This document shows positions 1 through 8,337 of a stretch of DNA of 64,000 nt, piece after piece. The notes under the pieces were generated by a model, which was not told the DNA's origin, made no database searches, and saw nothing but the letters and a program-made list of their open reading frames with translations. Origin of the DNA: an archaeon (lineage in GTDB: Archaea > Micrarchaeota > Micrarchaeia > Norongarragalinales > UBA97); assembly GCA_020057405.1 (NCBI GenBank), contig JAGVFW010000014.1, positions 46,852 through 110,851 of the forward strand, in the 5' to 3' direction. Within the stretch, counting starts at the first letter, position 1. Each line of letters opens with the position of its first letter. Position numbers and translations under genes: made by a program.

Positions 1-1593
1 GCGGAAGACCTCGAAAATTCGCTGCGTGTAGTTGCGCAGCGTGAGGACCGCGTTGGGATCCCACTTCTTGTAGTCGTACTCGTTTGGCCCCTCAATATAT
101 TCCATTGCCGCCAGGCCTATTTCTTTGAAGCGCAAGAGTGCGGCCTCGGCAGTAATCCATTGCGGCGAGATTGTCGAGCCTATCTTGACTCCATTTGCGC
201 CCAAGTCCGCCATGCGTTGGCGGTGTGTGGCGTTTGAAGGCAGGTCGCCGTCGCGCACGTGGCGGACTCCAAGCTCAAGTAGCCGCGGCTTTAGTAGCAA
301 GTCGTAGTTCTGGTAGGAGTTAAACGAAGTGCCGTCAGAGTAAGGCGGCTCGAAGCGGTAGCTTATGTGCACGTTGACGCCGAAGAAATCCACAAACGAG
401 TCTGACGGTGCGGGGCTCTCCTGAAGCTGGGTGACTTGCGAAATGCCGGCCGCTTGCGAGACTTCCCCTCCGCTTAGCGCCCGCGAGTAGACCCGCACGT
501 CGTCAAGCGTGCCGTCCCAGACTGGGGCGTAGATGACAACCCCCGGAGTGAACGGGCCATTGGCTGTTGTCGTGTGCTTGAGGCCAACGAATTTGCTTGC
601 CAAAAGCGCGCCGTCAAGGAATATGCTGAAGCGGTTGCCGTCGTAAGTGCAGGCGACATGATGCCACTCCCCGGCAGACACTGGCGTTGGCGAAGTAGGC
701 TCGAGGGAAACGATTTCGTTTGAGTCGGTGCGCATGGAGCATGCCCATGAGTCGGTCCACCCGCTCCAGCCGAGCTTGATTTGGGAAGGCGACCCCTTCT
801 TCTCGATGCCGCCCATCCATCCGTCCGGAAGGCCCGCCTGCAGGCCGGTTGCGTGCTTGAACCAGCCCATCACGGTGAAGGACCCGTCAAGGGCAAGGGA
901 CGGCGATTGCGAAACGTTGAGGTATTTTGAGGAAGGCGAGGTGCGAAGGCCGTTGCCGCTGTGGCCGGCTACGATGTCGCTTGAGTCGCCTGAAAGGAAT
1001 TTTCCGTTGTTGCCGTAAGCCGTGCCGTCAAAAACGTGGGTGGCGTTGTAGCTCTCGAAATCCCAGCTTCCCCGCAGGCTCGCGTCGGGAGTGGGCGAGG
1101 GTGAAGGCGAGGGCGTTGAGGTCGGAGAAGGTGTCGGAGTTGATGATGGGCCCGGCGTTGGCGTCGGAGTTGCTACAACTGTCGGCGTAGGCGAACCGAC
1201 AGGAGTTGCGGTTGGCCTTGGCGTTGGTGATATGGAGGCCAAAGGCGTTGGCGTGAGTTGCGTGATGACGCAGAGCTCGCTTGAAACAATTGCGACGCCG
1301 GCACAGCGGGCGTGGCACTCGTTGAAATAGTTTTGCCGGTCGGAACCGCAAACCGGACGGTAGACCGCAGGGCAATCGCAATTGTCAACAAAAACTGGCG
1401 TTGGAAGCGGCGTTGGCGCGGGAGTCACGACCTGCGGTTTTGGCGTGGGAGTTGGGAGAATAGTTTTTGAGTGCGGCAACTTGCCTGCTGAAATGTCTTC
1501 AAACTGCGTCTTAAGAGCGAAAAGCGCGGCGAGAAGAAGTACGACGAGAAGCATTGCCGCTAGGCCGGAATTGACAAAACCGCGCTTAGTCAT
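1..1593 (-). CDS. Secreted Kazal + LamG + glycosidase-like surface protein, C-terminus cut by window edge
   Basis: Reading the minus strand from the ATG at 1593 gives an open frame to base 1 with no stop; the ORF track shows only shadows because the gene is incomplete. In order: a short basic N-terminus and one hydrophobic segment (about residues 8-27, signal peptide or anchor), a Thr/Pro linker, a Cys-rich Kazal-like module (CDCPAVYRPVCGSD, then NECHARC), a long TPTP linker, a LamG/concanavalin-like domain starting near GSWDFES, and a region starting at FFGVNVHISY that resembles the barrel of clan GH-A glycosidases, with EGPNEYD placing a Glu after Asn as in their acid/base motif. It is probably exported and anchored, binding or cutting carbohydrate. 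The glycosidase call is inference; Kazal and LamG are read from pattern. Confidence 0.7.
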   Translation of the reverse strand, partial: MTKRGFVNSGLAAMLLVVLLLAALFALKTQFEDISAGKLPHSKTILPTPTPKPQVVTPAPTPLPTPVFVDNCDCPAVYRPVCGSDRQNYFNECHARCAGVAIVSSELCVITQLTPTPLASISPTPRPTATPVGSPTPTVVATPTPTPGPSSTPTPSPTSTPSPSPSPTPDASLRGSWDFESYNATHVFDGTAYGNNGKFLSGDSSDIVAGHSGNGLRTSPSSKYLNVSQSPSLALDGSFTVMGWFKHATGLQAGLPDGWMGGIEKKGSPSQIKLGWSGWTDSWACSMRTDSNEIVSLEPTSPTPVSAGEWHHVACTYDGNRFSIFLDGALLASKFVGLKHTTTANGPFTPGVVIYAPVWDGTLDDVRVYSRALSGGEVSQAAGISQVTQLQESPAPSDSFVDFFGVNVHISYRFEPPYSDGTSFNSYQNYDLLLKPRLLELGVRHVRDGDLPSNATHRQRMADLGANGVKIGSTISPQWITAEAALLRFKEIGLAAMEYIEGPNEYDYKKWDPNAVLTLRNYTQRIFEVFR

Positions 1594-1739
1594 TTTGCTT
1601 ATGTGATAAGACGGCTGGCCTTTTTTTGGTTTGCGCTTGCAGGGGGGAAGCCTGCAAAGTATAATAAGCGTTCAGCGCAGCTATACTGTCTAGCGCCTTC
1701 TAGTATTCGGAGCGCTTTTTCATCTGGGGGGTGCCCGAC

Positions 1740-1985
1740 ATGTCCGACGTTGCTAAAATTGTTTCCTTCCTAGACCAGCTTTTGGACGACACTTCAGTCC
1801 CGAAGAACGTCCGCGCGTCAATAGCCGCCGCCAAGGACCGACTGCTTTCGGCAGAGGGCGGGGCGGGAGTCGCCTCGGCAATCTATTCACTCGACGAGGT
1901 AAGCAGCGACATCAACATGCCGATGCATGCCAGGACAATCATCTGGAACATCCTCTCAGAACTCGAATCGATGAAGCGCGACTAA
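1740..1985 (+). CDS. UPF0147 family protein
   Basis: Small 81-residue acidic helical protein matching the archaeal UPF0147 family, whose members are about 80-90 residues and of unknown function. Typical features are the N-terminal KIVSFLDQLLDD helix, the VPKNVRASI segment and the C-terminal MPMHARTIIW helix. The track starts at GTG 1731, but a run of six G ending at 1731 sits about eight bases before the ATG at 1740, so I prefer that ATG. It is divergent from the surface-protein gene and convergent with the Lrp-like regulator eight bases beyond its stop. Confidence 0.85.
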   Translation: MSDVAKIVSFLDQLLDDTSVPKNVRASIAAAKDRLLSAEGGAGVASAIYSLDEVSSDINMPMHARTIIWNILSELESMKRD

Positions 1986-1993
1986 GAAGCCAA

Positions 1994-2479
1994 CTAGCTT
2001 TCCGCAGTCACCACGTTCGGCATCATCCGATAATCTTCTTTTACAGTGTTTAGCACCACGTGGGTGTTGCTTGACTGCACTTTATCGATTGCGAGAATCT
2101 TTTTCACCAATCGCGAGAACTCGCTCCTTGACTTGACGCGGGCAATTACCATGCTGTCGCGCTCGCCCGTCACATCATAGACGGAAACCACGCCCGGCAT
2201 TTGCGCAATCTTGCGCTGCACCTCAAGCAGGGCGCCCTTTGCAATCGTCACCTCGATTATGGCTGTGAACTCATAGCCAAGGCGCGAGTAGTCAAAGTCA
2301 GCAGTGTAGCCAAGCACCACGCCAGACTTCTCAAGCCGGTGCAGCCGCTGGATGATTGTTGCTGGCGACGCATGAAGCTTGTCCGCGAGCTTGCGGAAAC
2401 TGGTTCTTGAATCACGGCGCAATTCCTCAAGCAAACGCGCGTCAAGCCCGTCCAACTCAACAGCCAATTGTTCAGCCAC
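1994..2479 (-). CDS. Lrp/AsnC family transcriptional regulator
   Basis: Winged-helix N-terminus (LDARLLEELRRDSR, then SPATIIQRLHRLEKSGVV as the recognition helix) followed by a RAM/AsnC ligand-binding domain (EFTAIIEVTIAKG to MPGVVSVYDVTGERD). The track begins at ATG 2515; I prefer GTG 2479 because GAGGTG (2490-2495 on the complement) lies ten bases upstream and the extra twelve residues look non-coding. Length is then 161, normal for the family. It is divergent from glutamine synthetase across a 156 bp gap with an AT-rich palindrome, so control of glnA and of itself by amino-acid-responsive DNA binding is a reasonable inference. Confidence 0.9.
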   Translation of the reverse strand: MAEQLAVELDGLDARLLEELRRDSRTSFRKLADKLHASPATIIQRLHRLEKSGVVLGYTADFDYSRLGYEFTAIIEVTIAKGALLEVQRKIAQMPGVVSVYDVTGERDSMVIARVKSRSEFSRLVKKILAIDKVQSSNTHVVLNTVKEDYRMMPNVVTAES

Positions 2480-2564
2480 CGACCAAAAACACCTCAAAAA
2501 GATAATCAAATGCACCTATTTAACCCTTAGCACTCAACAAACGTTCAATAATCGCGTTAAAGGC

Positions 2565-2576
2565 AATAAATTTATT
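2565..2576. promoter_or_regulatory. AT-rich palindrome in lrp-glnA divergent promoter
   Basis: AATAAATTTATT is a perfect 12 bp palindrome inside GTTAA...TTAAC, between the divergent Lrp-like and glnA genes. It could serve as the glnA TATA region (start codon 60-70 bp downstream, with a GGGGGGAG ribosome site at about 2622-2629) and/or an Lrp-family binding site. Function is inferred. Confidence 0.4.
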
Positions 2577-2635
2577 AACTAGCAGTTTCCTCAACGGCTT
2601 AGTATTTTTTAACGGTTCTTTAGGGGGGAGTCTAG

Positions 2636-4048
2636 ATGGTTGGGGATGGCATTAGTCTTCTGGAGTTTTTCAAGCGCGACAAGATTCGGTGGGTTGACCT
2701 GCAGTTCGTCGACGTCACGGGTGCGCTTCAGCACATTACCGTCCCGGCGCACACCATCGGCGAGGAGGACCTGAAAAACGGCATCGGCAAGCTCGACGGT
2801 TCCTCAATCAAGGGGTTCAAGGCCATCTTCGAGAGCGACATGATACTCATGCCGGCGGCCTCAACCTACGCGAAAATCCCGTGGGAGCCGGACACTGCCC
2901 GCGTCTTCTGCGACATCTACGAATCGGGAGGAAAGGAGCGCTTTAGCCGCGACAGCCGATTCATGGCACAAAAGGCCGAAGCGGAACTTGCAAAGAACGG
3001 CTTTGACGTGAGCTACTGGGGCCCCGAGGCGGAGTTCTTTGTCTTTGACGGCGTCAAGGTCGATGCCTTAACGCCGTATAAGGGTCAAAGCTACGAAATC
3101 ATTTCCCGCGAGGCAGCGTGGTCAAGCGAGGGGACGAACTACCCCATCCGCTTCAAGGAAGGCTACTACCCGACCCCGCCTGTCGACACGCTCCAAGAAT
3201 TCCGGCGCGTTGCGTGCAACATGCTTGAAGACGCCTTTGGCATGCGCATCGACGCGCACCACCACGAGGTCGCAACCGCCGGGCAAGTCGAGATTGACAT
3301 GCACTACGACTCGCTACTAAAGATGGCCGACCAGCTCGTCACCTACAAGTATGCAATCAAGAACGCGGCTGCCCAGATGGGCAAGATAGTGACTTTCATG
3401 CCCAAGCCCCTCTTTGGCGACAACGGCAGCGGCATGCACGTGCACCAGAGCCTGTGGGCAGCAGGGCGAAACAAGTTCTATGACGAAAGCGACAAGTACG
3501 CGCAAGTCTCGCAAGCCTGCCGATACTACATCGGCGGCATCCTCAAGCACGGCCGCGCGCTTTCGGCGCTCTTGTCACCGACAACGAACAGCTACAAGCG
3601 TCTCGTGCCAGGCTACGAAGCGCCAATTTATTTGGCCTGGAGCAGGCGCAACCGCTCGGCAGCCGTCCGCATCCCCGCCTACCACTCTAACGAGGGTGCA
3701 AAACGCATCGAGTACCGCTCGCCCGATCCTGCTGCCAACCCCTACGTCGCCTTTGCGGCAATGGCCGCAGCCGGCCTTGACGGCATCAAGCACAAGATTG
3801 AGCCCGGCGACCCGATTGACGAAAACATCTGGCACCTTAGCCCGGCGAAGCGGCGCGAGCTTGGCGTGCACGAGCTGCCGGGCAGTCTTGAGGAAGCCGT
3901 TCTCGAGCTTGAAGCGAACCACAAGTTCCTTGAGCCAATCTTCACCGAGGACTTCATCATCGCCTACGCTGACCTCAAGCGCGAGGAAGCAAAGCAAAAC
4001 TCGATTCGGCCGACGCCCTACGAATTCCAGCAGTACCTAGACGTTTAA
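2636..4048 (+). CDS. glnA: Glutamine synthetase type I
   Basis: Makes glutamine from glutamate, ammonia and ATP; the glutamine also feeds PurF and PurQ encoded downstream. The 470 residues are normal for GSI. Visible motifs are the N-terminal beta-grasp domain ending at DGSSIKGF, EAEFFVFD (metal ligand Glu), HHEVATAGQVEID, the ATP-site block GDNGSGMHVHQSL, NSYKRLVPGYEAP with its glutamate-binding loop, and NRSAAVRIP. A GGGGGGAG ribosome site precedes ATG 2636. The usual adenylylation-loop sequence NLYDLP is not seen; the region reads ENIWHLSPAKR, so adenylylation control is unlikely. Confidence 0.97.
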   Translation: MVGDGISLLEFFKRDKIRWVDLQFVDVTGALQHITVPAHTIGEEDLKNGIGKLDGSSIKGFKAIFESDMILMPAASTYAKIPWEPDTARVFCDIYESGGKERFSRDSRFMAQKAEAELAKNGFDVSYWGPEAEFFVFDGVKVDALTPYKGQSYEIISREAAWSSEGTNYPIRFKEGYYPTPPVDTLQEFRRVACNMLEDAFGMRIDAHHHEVATAGQVEIDMHYDSLLKMADQLVTYKYAIKNAAAQMGKIVTFMPKPLFGDNGSGMHVHQSLWAAGRNKFYDESDKYAQVSQACRYYIGGILKHGRALSALLSPTTNSYKRLVPGYEAPIYLAWSRRNRSAAVRIPAYHSNEGAKRIEYRSPDPAANPYVAFAAMAAAGLDGIKHKIEPGDPIDENIWHLSPAKRRELGVHELPGSLEEAVLELEANHKFLEPIFTEDFIIAYADLKREEAKQNSIRPTPYEFQQYLDV

Positions 4049-4074
4049 CAAGAGTCAGGCAACCCCCGAGGCAA

Positions 4075-4131
4075 AGACAGGCGGTTAAGTCACCGCCTAG
4101 TCTCATTCAAGGACGCTTTCCAAGAAGCGTC
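4075..4131. terminator. Tandem hairpins after glnA
   Basis: Two strong inverted repeats fill much of the 156 bp gap before the antiporter. The first (4075-4103) pairs AGAC plus GGCGGT with ACCGCC plus GTCT around TAAGTC; the second (4112-4131) pairs GACGCTT with AAGCGTC around TCCAAG. Neither is followed by a clean U-run. They may stabilise the glnA 3' end, terminate transcription or belong to a small RNA. Confidence 0.4.
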
Positions 4132-4204
4132 AGTTAGCGCAAGCATTCATAACCAAGGCTAATCACAAGCGCTTTAATTCAGCTCAAGCAATATCCATAC
4201 GAAA

Positions 4205-5401
4205 ATGGCATTCGAAGCAGTTACCCTGGACCTGCAGATGAGCGTGCTTTTGCTCGTCGCGATCTTGGGTTATTTGTTGTCAGTCAAGCTTGGCCACGCG
4301 GTCGTCCTCGGCGAAGTGCTCGCGGGCATAGTCTTCGGCCCGACCTTCCTAGGCATCATCACATTTAACGAATTTCTCCAAACCATGGCGTCCTTCGGTG
4401 CGATTGTGCTGCTTTTCACCGTCGGCCTTGAGACTAAACTGCGTGATGTCTACAACTTCAAGAGCCTGTGGGTCGCTCTCGGCGGAGTGACATTACCATG
4501 GATAGGCGGCTACGCAACAGCAACTCTCTTCGGCTACTCGACACTCGAGGCGGTCTTCATTGGCACTGCGCTAACCGCGACCAGCATCGCAATCACAGTC
4601 GCGGTCTTGCGGGAATTTGGCGCCCTTGACACTGCAGTTGCAAAGACCATCATTGGCGCTGCTGTTGTCGACGACGTGCTCAGCCTCATCCTCTTGAGCG
4701 CCACAGTCGGTGCCGGAACCGGCGCACTGACGCTCGAATCATTCACTGCACCCGCATTCTACGCAATCGCATTCATCGCAATCGGCCTGATGCTAGGCAC
4801 ATTCTTCGCAAGCATCCTGCGCAAGCTCGACCACCTCGTGGCTACCCGCAGCTACCCCGAAAACATCACGCTCATCGCAGCATTCGCTGTCGCCTTCGCC
4901 TACGCTACAGTCGCCGAACTAATGGGCCTTAGCGCCATTGTAGGTGCCTTCATCGCTGGCGTCAGCCTCGAACCCATCGCCAGCCGCGGCTTCCGTGAGG
5001 GCGCGCGCAACCTCGAAGCCATCTTCTCCGCAATCTTCTTCGTCTCACTGGGCGCCCTCGTCAAGATAGACCCGGCAACGCTAGTTGCAGCCGCGCCATT
5101 CGTAATCGTCCTCACGCTAGTCGCTGCGGCGACCAAACTCGCCGGATGCTACCTGCCAGCCAGCCTCGCCGGACACAACCAAAAAGAGGCACTCGCAATC
5201 GGCGTTGGCATGATTCCGCGGGGAGAAGTCGCGCTCATCGTTGCCCTCATCGGACTTAACGCGGGCATTATCGCGCAATCGACTTACGCCATCCTCCTCT
5301 TCGTCACCATGCTCACGACCGTCATCACGCCAATTTTCCTCAAGCCTATGTTCCCCCGCCCGCAAAAGCAATCTCGCGTTTCCGGAAAGAAGCGCAAATG
5401 A
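4205..5401 (+). CDS. Cation/proton antiporter, CPA2 (Kef/NapA-like) family
   Basis: Polytopic membrane protein of 398 residues with about 12 hydrophobic segments, matching Na+/H+ exchanger family PF00999 without the C-terminal TrkA-N/C domains of full Kef proteins. Diagnostic are GEVLAGIVFGP near residue 38, the transport-core helix with TALTATSIAIT, VVDDVLSLILL with the adjacent Asp pair used by electrogenic CPA2 exchangers, and a late GMIPRGEVALI motif. It probably exchanges Na+ or K+ for protons. ATG 4205 lies about 30 bp from a TTTAATT TATA-like sequence. Its stop overlaps the folC start by four bases (ATGA), so the two are translationally coupled. Confidence 0.9.
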   Translation: MAFEAVTLDLQMSVLLLVAILGYLLSVKLGHAVVLGEVLAGIVFGPTFLGIITFNEFLQTMASFGAIVLLFTVGLETKLRDVYNFKSLWVALGGVTLPWIGGYATATLFGYSTLEAVFIGTALTATSIAITVAVLREFGALDTAVAKTIIGAAVVDDVLSLILLSATVGAGTGALTLESFTAPAFYAIAFIAIGLMLGTFFASILRKLDHLVATRSYPENITLIAAFAVAFAYATVAELMGLSAIVGAFIAGVSLEPIASRGFREGARNLEAIFSAIFFVSLGALVKIDPATLVAAAPFVIVLTLVAAATKLAGCYLPASLAGHNQKEALAIGVGMIPRGEVALIVALIGLNAGIIAQSTYAILLFVTMLTTVITPIFLKPMFPRPQKQSRVSGKKRK

Positions 5402-6726
5402 ACTACAACGCCGCCCTGAGGTTTCTCGACACGCTGCCAGCAGAAGGCGCCAACCTAAAGGCCAACGCCATGCGCCTCGAGCGAATGCACCTTTTGCTCA
5501 AGCTCTTGGGCAACCCGCATCGCCGCTACCAAGCCATTCACGTTGCCGGCACCGCAGGAAAGGGAAGCACGTGCGCAATCGCGGCCCAACTCTTAACCGC
5601 CCACGGCGTGCTCACGGGCCTGCACTCCTCGCCCCACCTGCAAACCATCCGAGAGCGAATGTCAGTTGACGGCAAAAAGATTTCCGAGAGCGAGTTTGCC
5701 GCCCTAGCAACCAAAATCGAGCCATTGTGCAAGCGCGTTGCAAAGCAACTTCCAAAGTTCGGCATTCCCACGTATTACGAAGCAACTCTCGCAATGGCAT
5801 TCCAGCACTTTGCCGATAACGGCGTGAAAATTGCGGTTGTCGAGACGGGCTTGGGCGGTGCCCTCGACGCAACTAATGTGCTAAAACCAAAAGTCGCAGT
5901 CATCACGAACGTTGGCCTTGACCACACGGAAATACTCGGGCATACAATCGCGCTTATTGCAAAAGACAAGGCAGGCATAATCAAGCGCGGCGCGATCGTG
6001 GTGACTGGCGCTAATGGAAGCGCACTAAAAATAATTGAAAAAAAAGCACTGAAAAATCACGCGCCCATTCTACGGCTGGGCAACGAAATTCTCATCGACA
6101 GCGTTTTGTGCGATGCCAACGGCAGCACGTTCTGCCTGCACCTGCTAGGCAAGCATTTCCACAACCTGCGCTTATCGCTAGTCGGCCCTTACCAGGCGGT
6201 AAACGCCGGGCTCGCAATTGCGGCATGTAGCAAAATCATCAAGCTTGACGAAAAGAAAGTGCGAAAACCCCTCGCAACCGCATTTGTGCCTTGCCGTCTT
6301 GAAATAATGCAGCGAAAGCCGCTCGTCATTCTCGACGGGGCGCACAACCCGATGAAAGCACGCGCGCTTGCGGCAACCCTGCCACTCTTTGGGCATAAAT
6401 TTGTTTTCGTCGTCGGCATTTCAGCAACAAAAGACGCGGCCGGCATCATAAGGGCGCTAAAGCCGCTGGCGGCAGAATTTATTTTCACCCGCGGGAGTGA
6501 CGGGAAACGGTTTTACCCGCCGCAGGAGCTAAAAGCGATTGCTGGAATGGGGAAAGTGGAGCCGAACTTGAGAAAGGCAGTCCCTCTTGCGCTCTCAATT
6601 GCCCTGCGCCGCAAAGTGCCCGCCTGCGTCACCGGCTCGCTTTACGTGGCGGGCGAGGCTCGGGGGTTCTGGGCAAAGGCCGCGGCTAGAAGCAGGGGGA
6701 AGGGCTTAAAGCCTCATTACCTTTAA
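5398..6726 (+). CDS. folC: Folylpolyglutamate synthase / dihydrofolate synthase
   Basis: Mur-ligase-type ATP-dependent enzyme adding glutamate to (dihydro)folate. Motifs are the P-loop VAGTAGKGSTCA near residue 48, the omega-loop region with HSSPHLQTIRERM, VVETGLGGALDATN, ITNVGLDHTEILG, DKAGIIK, and the C-terminal domain with ILDGAHNPMKA. Its 442 residues are normal. Folate polyglutamylation fits the PurN, FolD, GlyA and 5-formyl-THF cyclo-ligase genes elsewhere in the window, implying a folate-type rather than purely methanopterin-type C1 carrier. The ATG lies within the antiporter stop (ATGA). Confidence 0.92.
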   Translation: MNYNAALRFLDTLPAEGANLKANAMRLERMHLLLKLLGNPHRRYQAIHVAGTAGKGSTCAIAAQLLTAHGVLTGLHSSPHLQTIRERMSVDGKKISESEFAALATKIEPLCKRVAKQLPKFGIPTYYEATLAMAFQHFADNGVKIAVVETGLGGALDATNVLKPKVAVITNVGLDHTEILGHTIALIAKDKAGIIKRGAIVVTGANGSALKIIEKKALKNHAPILRLGNEILIDSVLCDANGSTFCLHLLGKHFHNLRLSLVGPYQAVNAGLAIAACSKIIKLDEKKVRKPLATAFVPCRLEIMQRKPLVILDGAHNPMKARALAATLPLFGHKFVFVVGISATKDAAGIIRALKPLAAEFIFTRGSDGKRFYPPQELKAIAGMGKVEPNLRKAVPLALSIALRRKVPACVTGSLYVAGEARGFWAKAAARSRGKGLKPHYL

Positions 6727-6803
6727 ATGCGTTCCTAGCCTAATCACTCCAGTTTAAGGCGCGATTAAGCGCCGCAATCCACATAAGTTATTTTTCAGCC
6801 CGC

Positions 6804-8336
6804 ATGGGTGGAATGCGTTGGGAAGTGGCAGGAATGGAAAGGGAAGAGATAGTCTCTAGGCTTCGCGAGCGAAAGCTCTTGGTCGCTCCAGACGCGGTCG
6901 ACCACCTCGTTGGCGAGCACGCGGGCGAGGCCGAAGAAATAATCAAGCGCATCATCGAGCGCGCAAGCGGGCCGTTTGTCTCACGCGAGTTAGTCGAAGA
7001 GACAGTCAGCGACATGCACGAGGCCCAAAAAATCAAGAGCATCGTCGTACTCCAGCAAGCCAATTACACTCCCGCGGCAAAGGACGTCGAGGCGGACGTC
7101 AAGATCCACGACGAGTGGGATGTGACCGGCAAGAGCACGTGCACTGGCCACGTCGAGGACTTTGTCAACTACTTCCGCGACAGGCTCGCCCGCGAGAGCC
7201 ACTTGCTTAAGAACCGGCCAAGCGACCTTGGCGTCACGCGCATGTCGGCACTCAAGCAGTCAATGCAAAAGAAGAACGCACGCATTGTCGGGATGGTGTG
7301 GGAAAAGCGCGTCACGAAAAACGGCCACACCTTAATCGACATCGAGGACGAAGAGACGTCATTGCCGTGCTTCATCTCAAAGGACGCCCCTGCGGCGCTT
7401 AAGGAGGCGGCCAACGACATCGTTTCGGACGAAGTCATTGGCTTTGACGGGTACCTTAGCAACGGCCTTTTCATCGTCAAGGAAATCATCTGGCCCGACA
7501 TCCCGATTCGTGAAAAGAAGCTGGTGGAGGACGACATTGCCATTGCATTCATTTCAGACCTGCAAATCGGCAGCCGCTATTTCATGCAGGAGAACTTCAC
7601 GCGCTTTCTCAAATTCATCAACGGCGATGCCGAGAAGCCGCAGGATCGCGAGTTGGCAGGAAAAATCAAGTACTTGTGCGTCGCGGGCGACGTGGTTGAC
7701 GGCATCGGCATCTACCCCGAGCAGGAAAAAGAGCTTGTAACCAAGGACGTCTACACGCAGTACGAAATCTTCTCGGAATACATGAAAAGCGTGCCAGAGC
7801 ACATCCAGATCCTCATCGGACCCGGCAACCATGATGCCGTCCGGATTGCGCAGCCGCGGCCCAGGCTGCCAAACGAGTTTACCAAAGCGTTTGAAGGGTA
7901 TTCCAACATCCATTTAGTCGGCGACCCGGCCTTTTTCGAGCTGCATGGCTTGCGAACGATGATGTTTCACGGCGACGGCTTCTTCTCACTTGCGGCAAAC
8001 ATGCCGAAACTAAGCGGCGCGTACACCAACCCCGAGCGCGCGGCGGTTGAGATGCTCAAAAAGCGCCACCTCTCGCCCATCTATGGGGAGAACCCGGTTG
8101 TGCCTGAAAAGACTGACTTTCTTTTCTTGCGCGAAGTGCCCGACTTAGTGCACTTTGGCCACGTTCACCACAATGGCTACGCTACTTACCGCGGCACTAC
8201 GGTAATCAACAGCGGCACCTGGCAGTCGACAACCGCCTACCAGCTAAAGCAAGGCCACTTGCCAACTCCGGGACAGCTTCCCATTTACAGCGCCCGGACG
8301 GGCACGCTAAACATTCTTGATTTTGGAGGCGATTGA
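6804..8336 (+). CDS. polB: DNA polymerase D small subunit DP1
   Basis: Archaeal PolD exonuclease/processivity subunit, 510 residues. The N-terminal part is helical, followed by an OB fold (about 165-240) and a calcineurin-like phosphoesterase domain from about residue 245. Phosphoesterase motifs are SDLQIGS (about 250), VAGDVVDG, GPGNHD, FHGDGF and HFGHVHHN. The first motif normally reads SDxHxG; here Gln replaces the metal-binding His, while the other ligands remain. The start is uncertain: ATGs at 6804, 6813 and 6834 are in frame. The DP2 large subunit is three genes downstream in the same transcription unit. Confidence 0.95.
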   Translation: MGGMRWEVAGMEREEIVSRLRERKLLVAPDAVDHLVGEHAGEAEEIIKRIIERASGPFVSRELVEETVSDMHEAQKIKSIVVLQQANYTPAAKDVEADVKIHDEWDVTGKSTCTGHVEDFVNYFRDRLARESHLLKNRPSDLGVTRMSALKQSMQKKNARIVGMVWEKRVTKNGHTLIDIEDEETSLPCFISKDAPAALKEAANDIVSDEVIGFDGYLSNGLFIVKEIIWPDIPIREKKLVEDDIAIAFISDLQIGSRYFMQENFTRFLKFINGDAEKPQDRELAGKIKYLCVAGDVVDGIGIYPEQEKELVTKDVYTQYEIFSEYMKSVPEHIQILIGPGNHDAVRIAQPRPRLPNEFTKAFEGYSNIHLVGDPAFFELHGLRTMMFHGDGFFSLAANMPKLSGAYTNPERAAVEMLKKRHLSPIYGENPVVPEKTDFLFLREVPDLVHFGHVHHNGYATYRGTTVINSGTWQSTTAYQLKQGHLPTPGQLPIYSARTGTLNILDFGGD

Positions 8337-8337
8337 A

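Noticed and set aside
728-1606. Several plus- and minus-strand ORFs in the first 1.6 kb
   Set aside because: All are shadows of the single long minus-strand frame 1-1593, which is absent from the track because it runs off the window.
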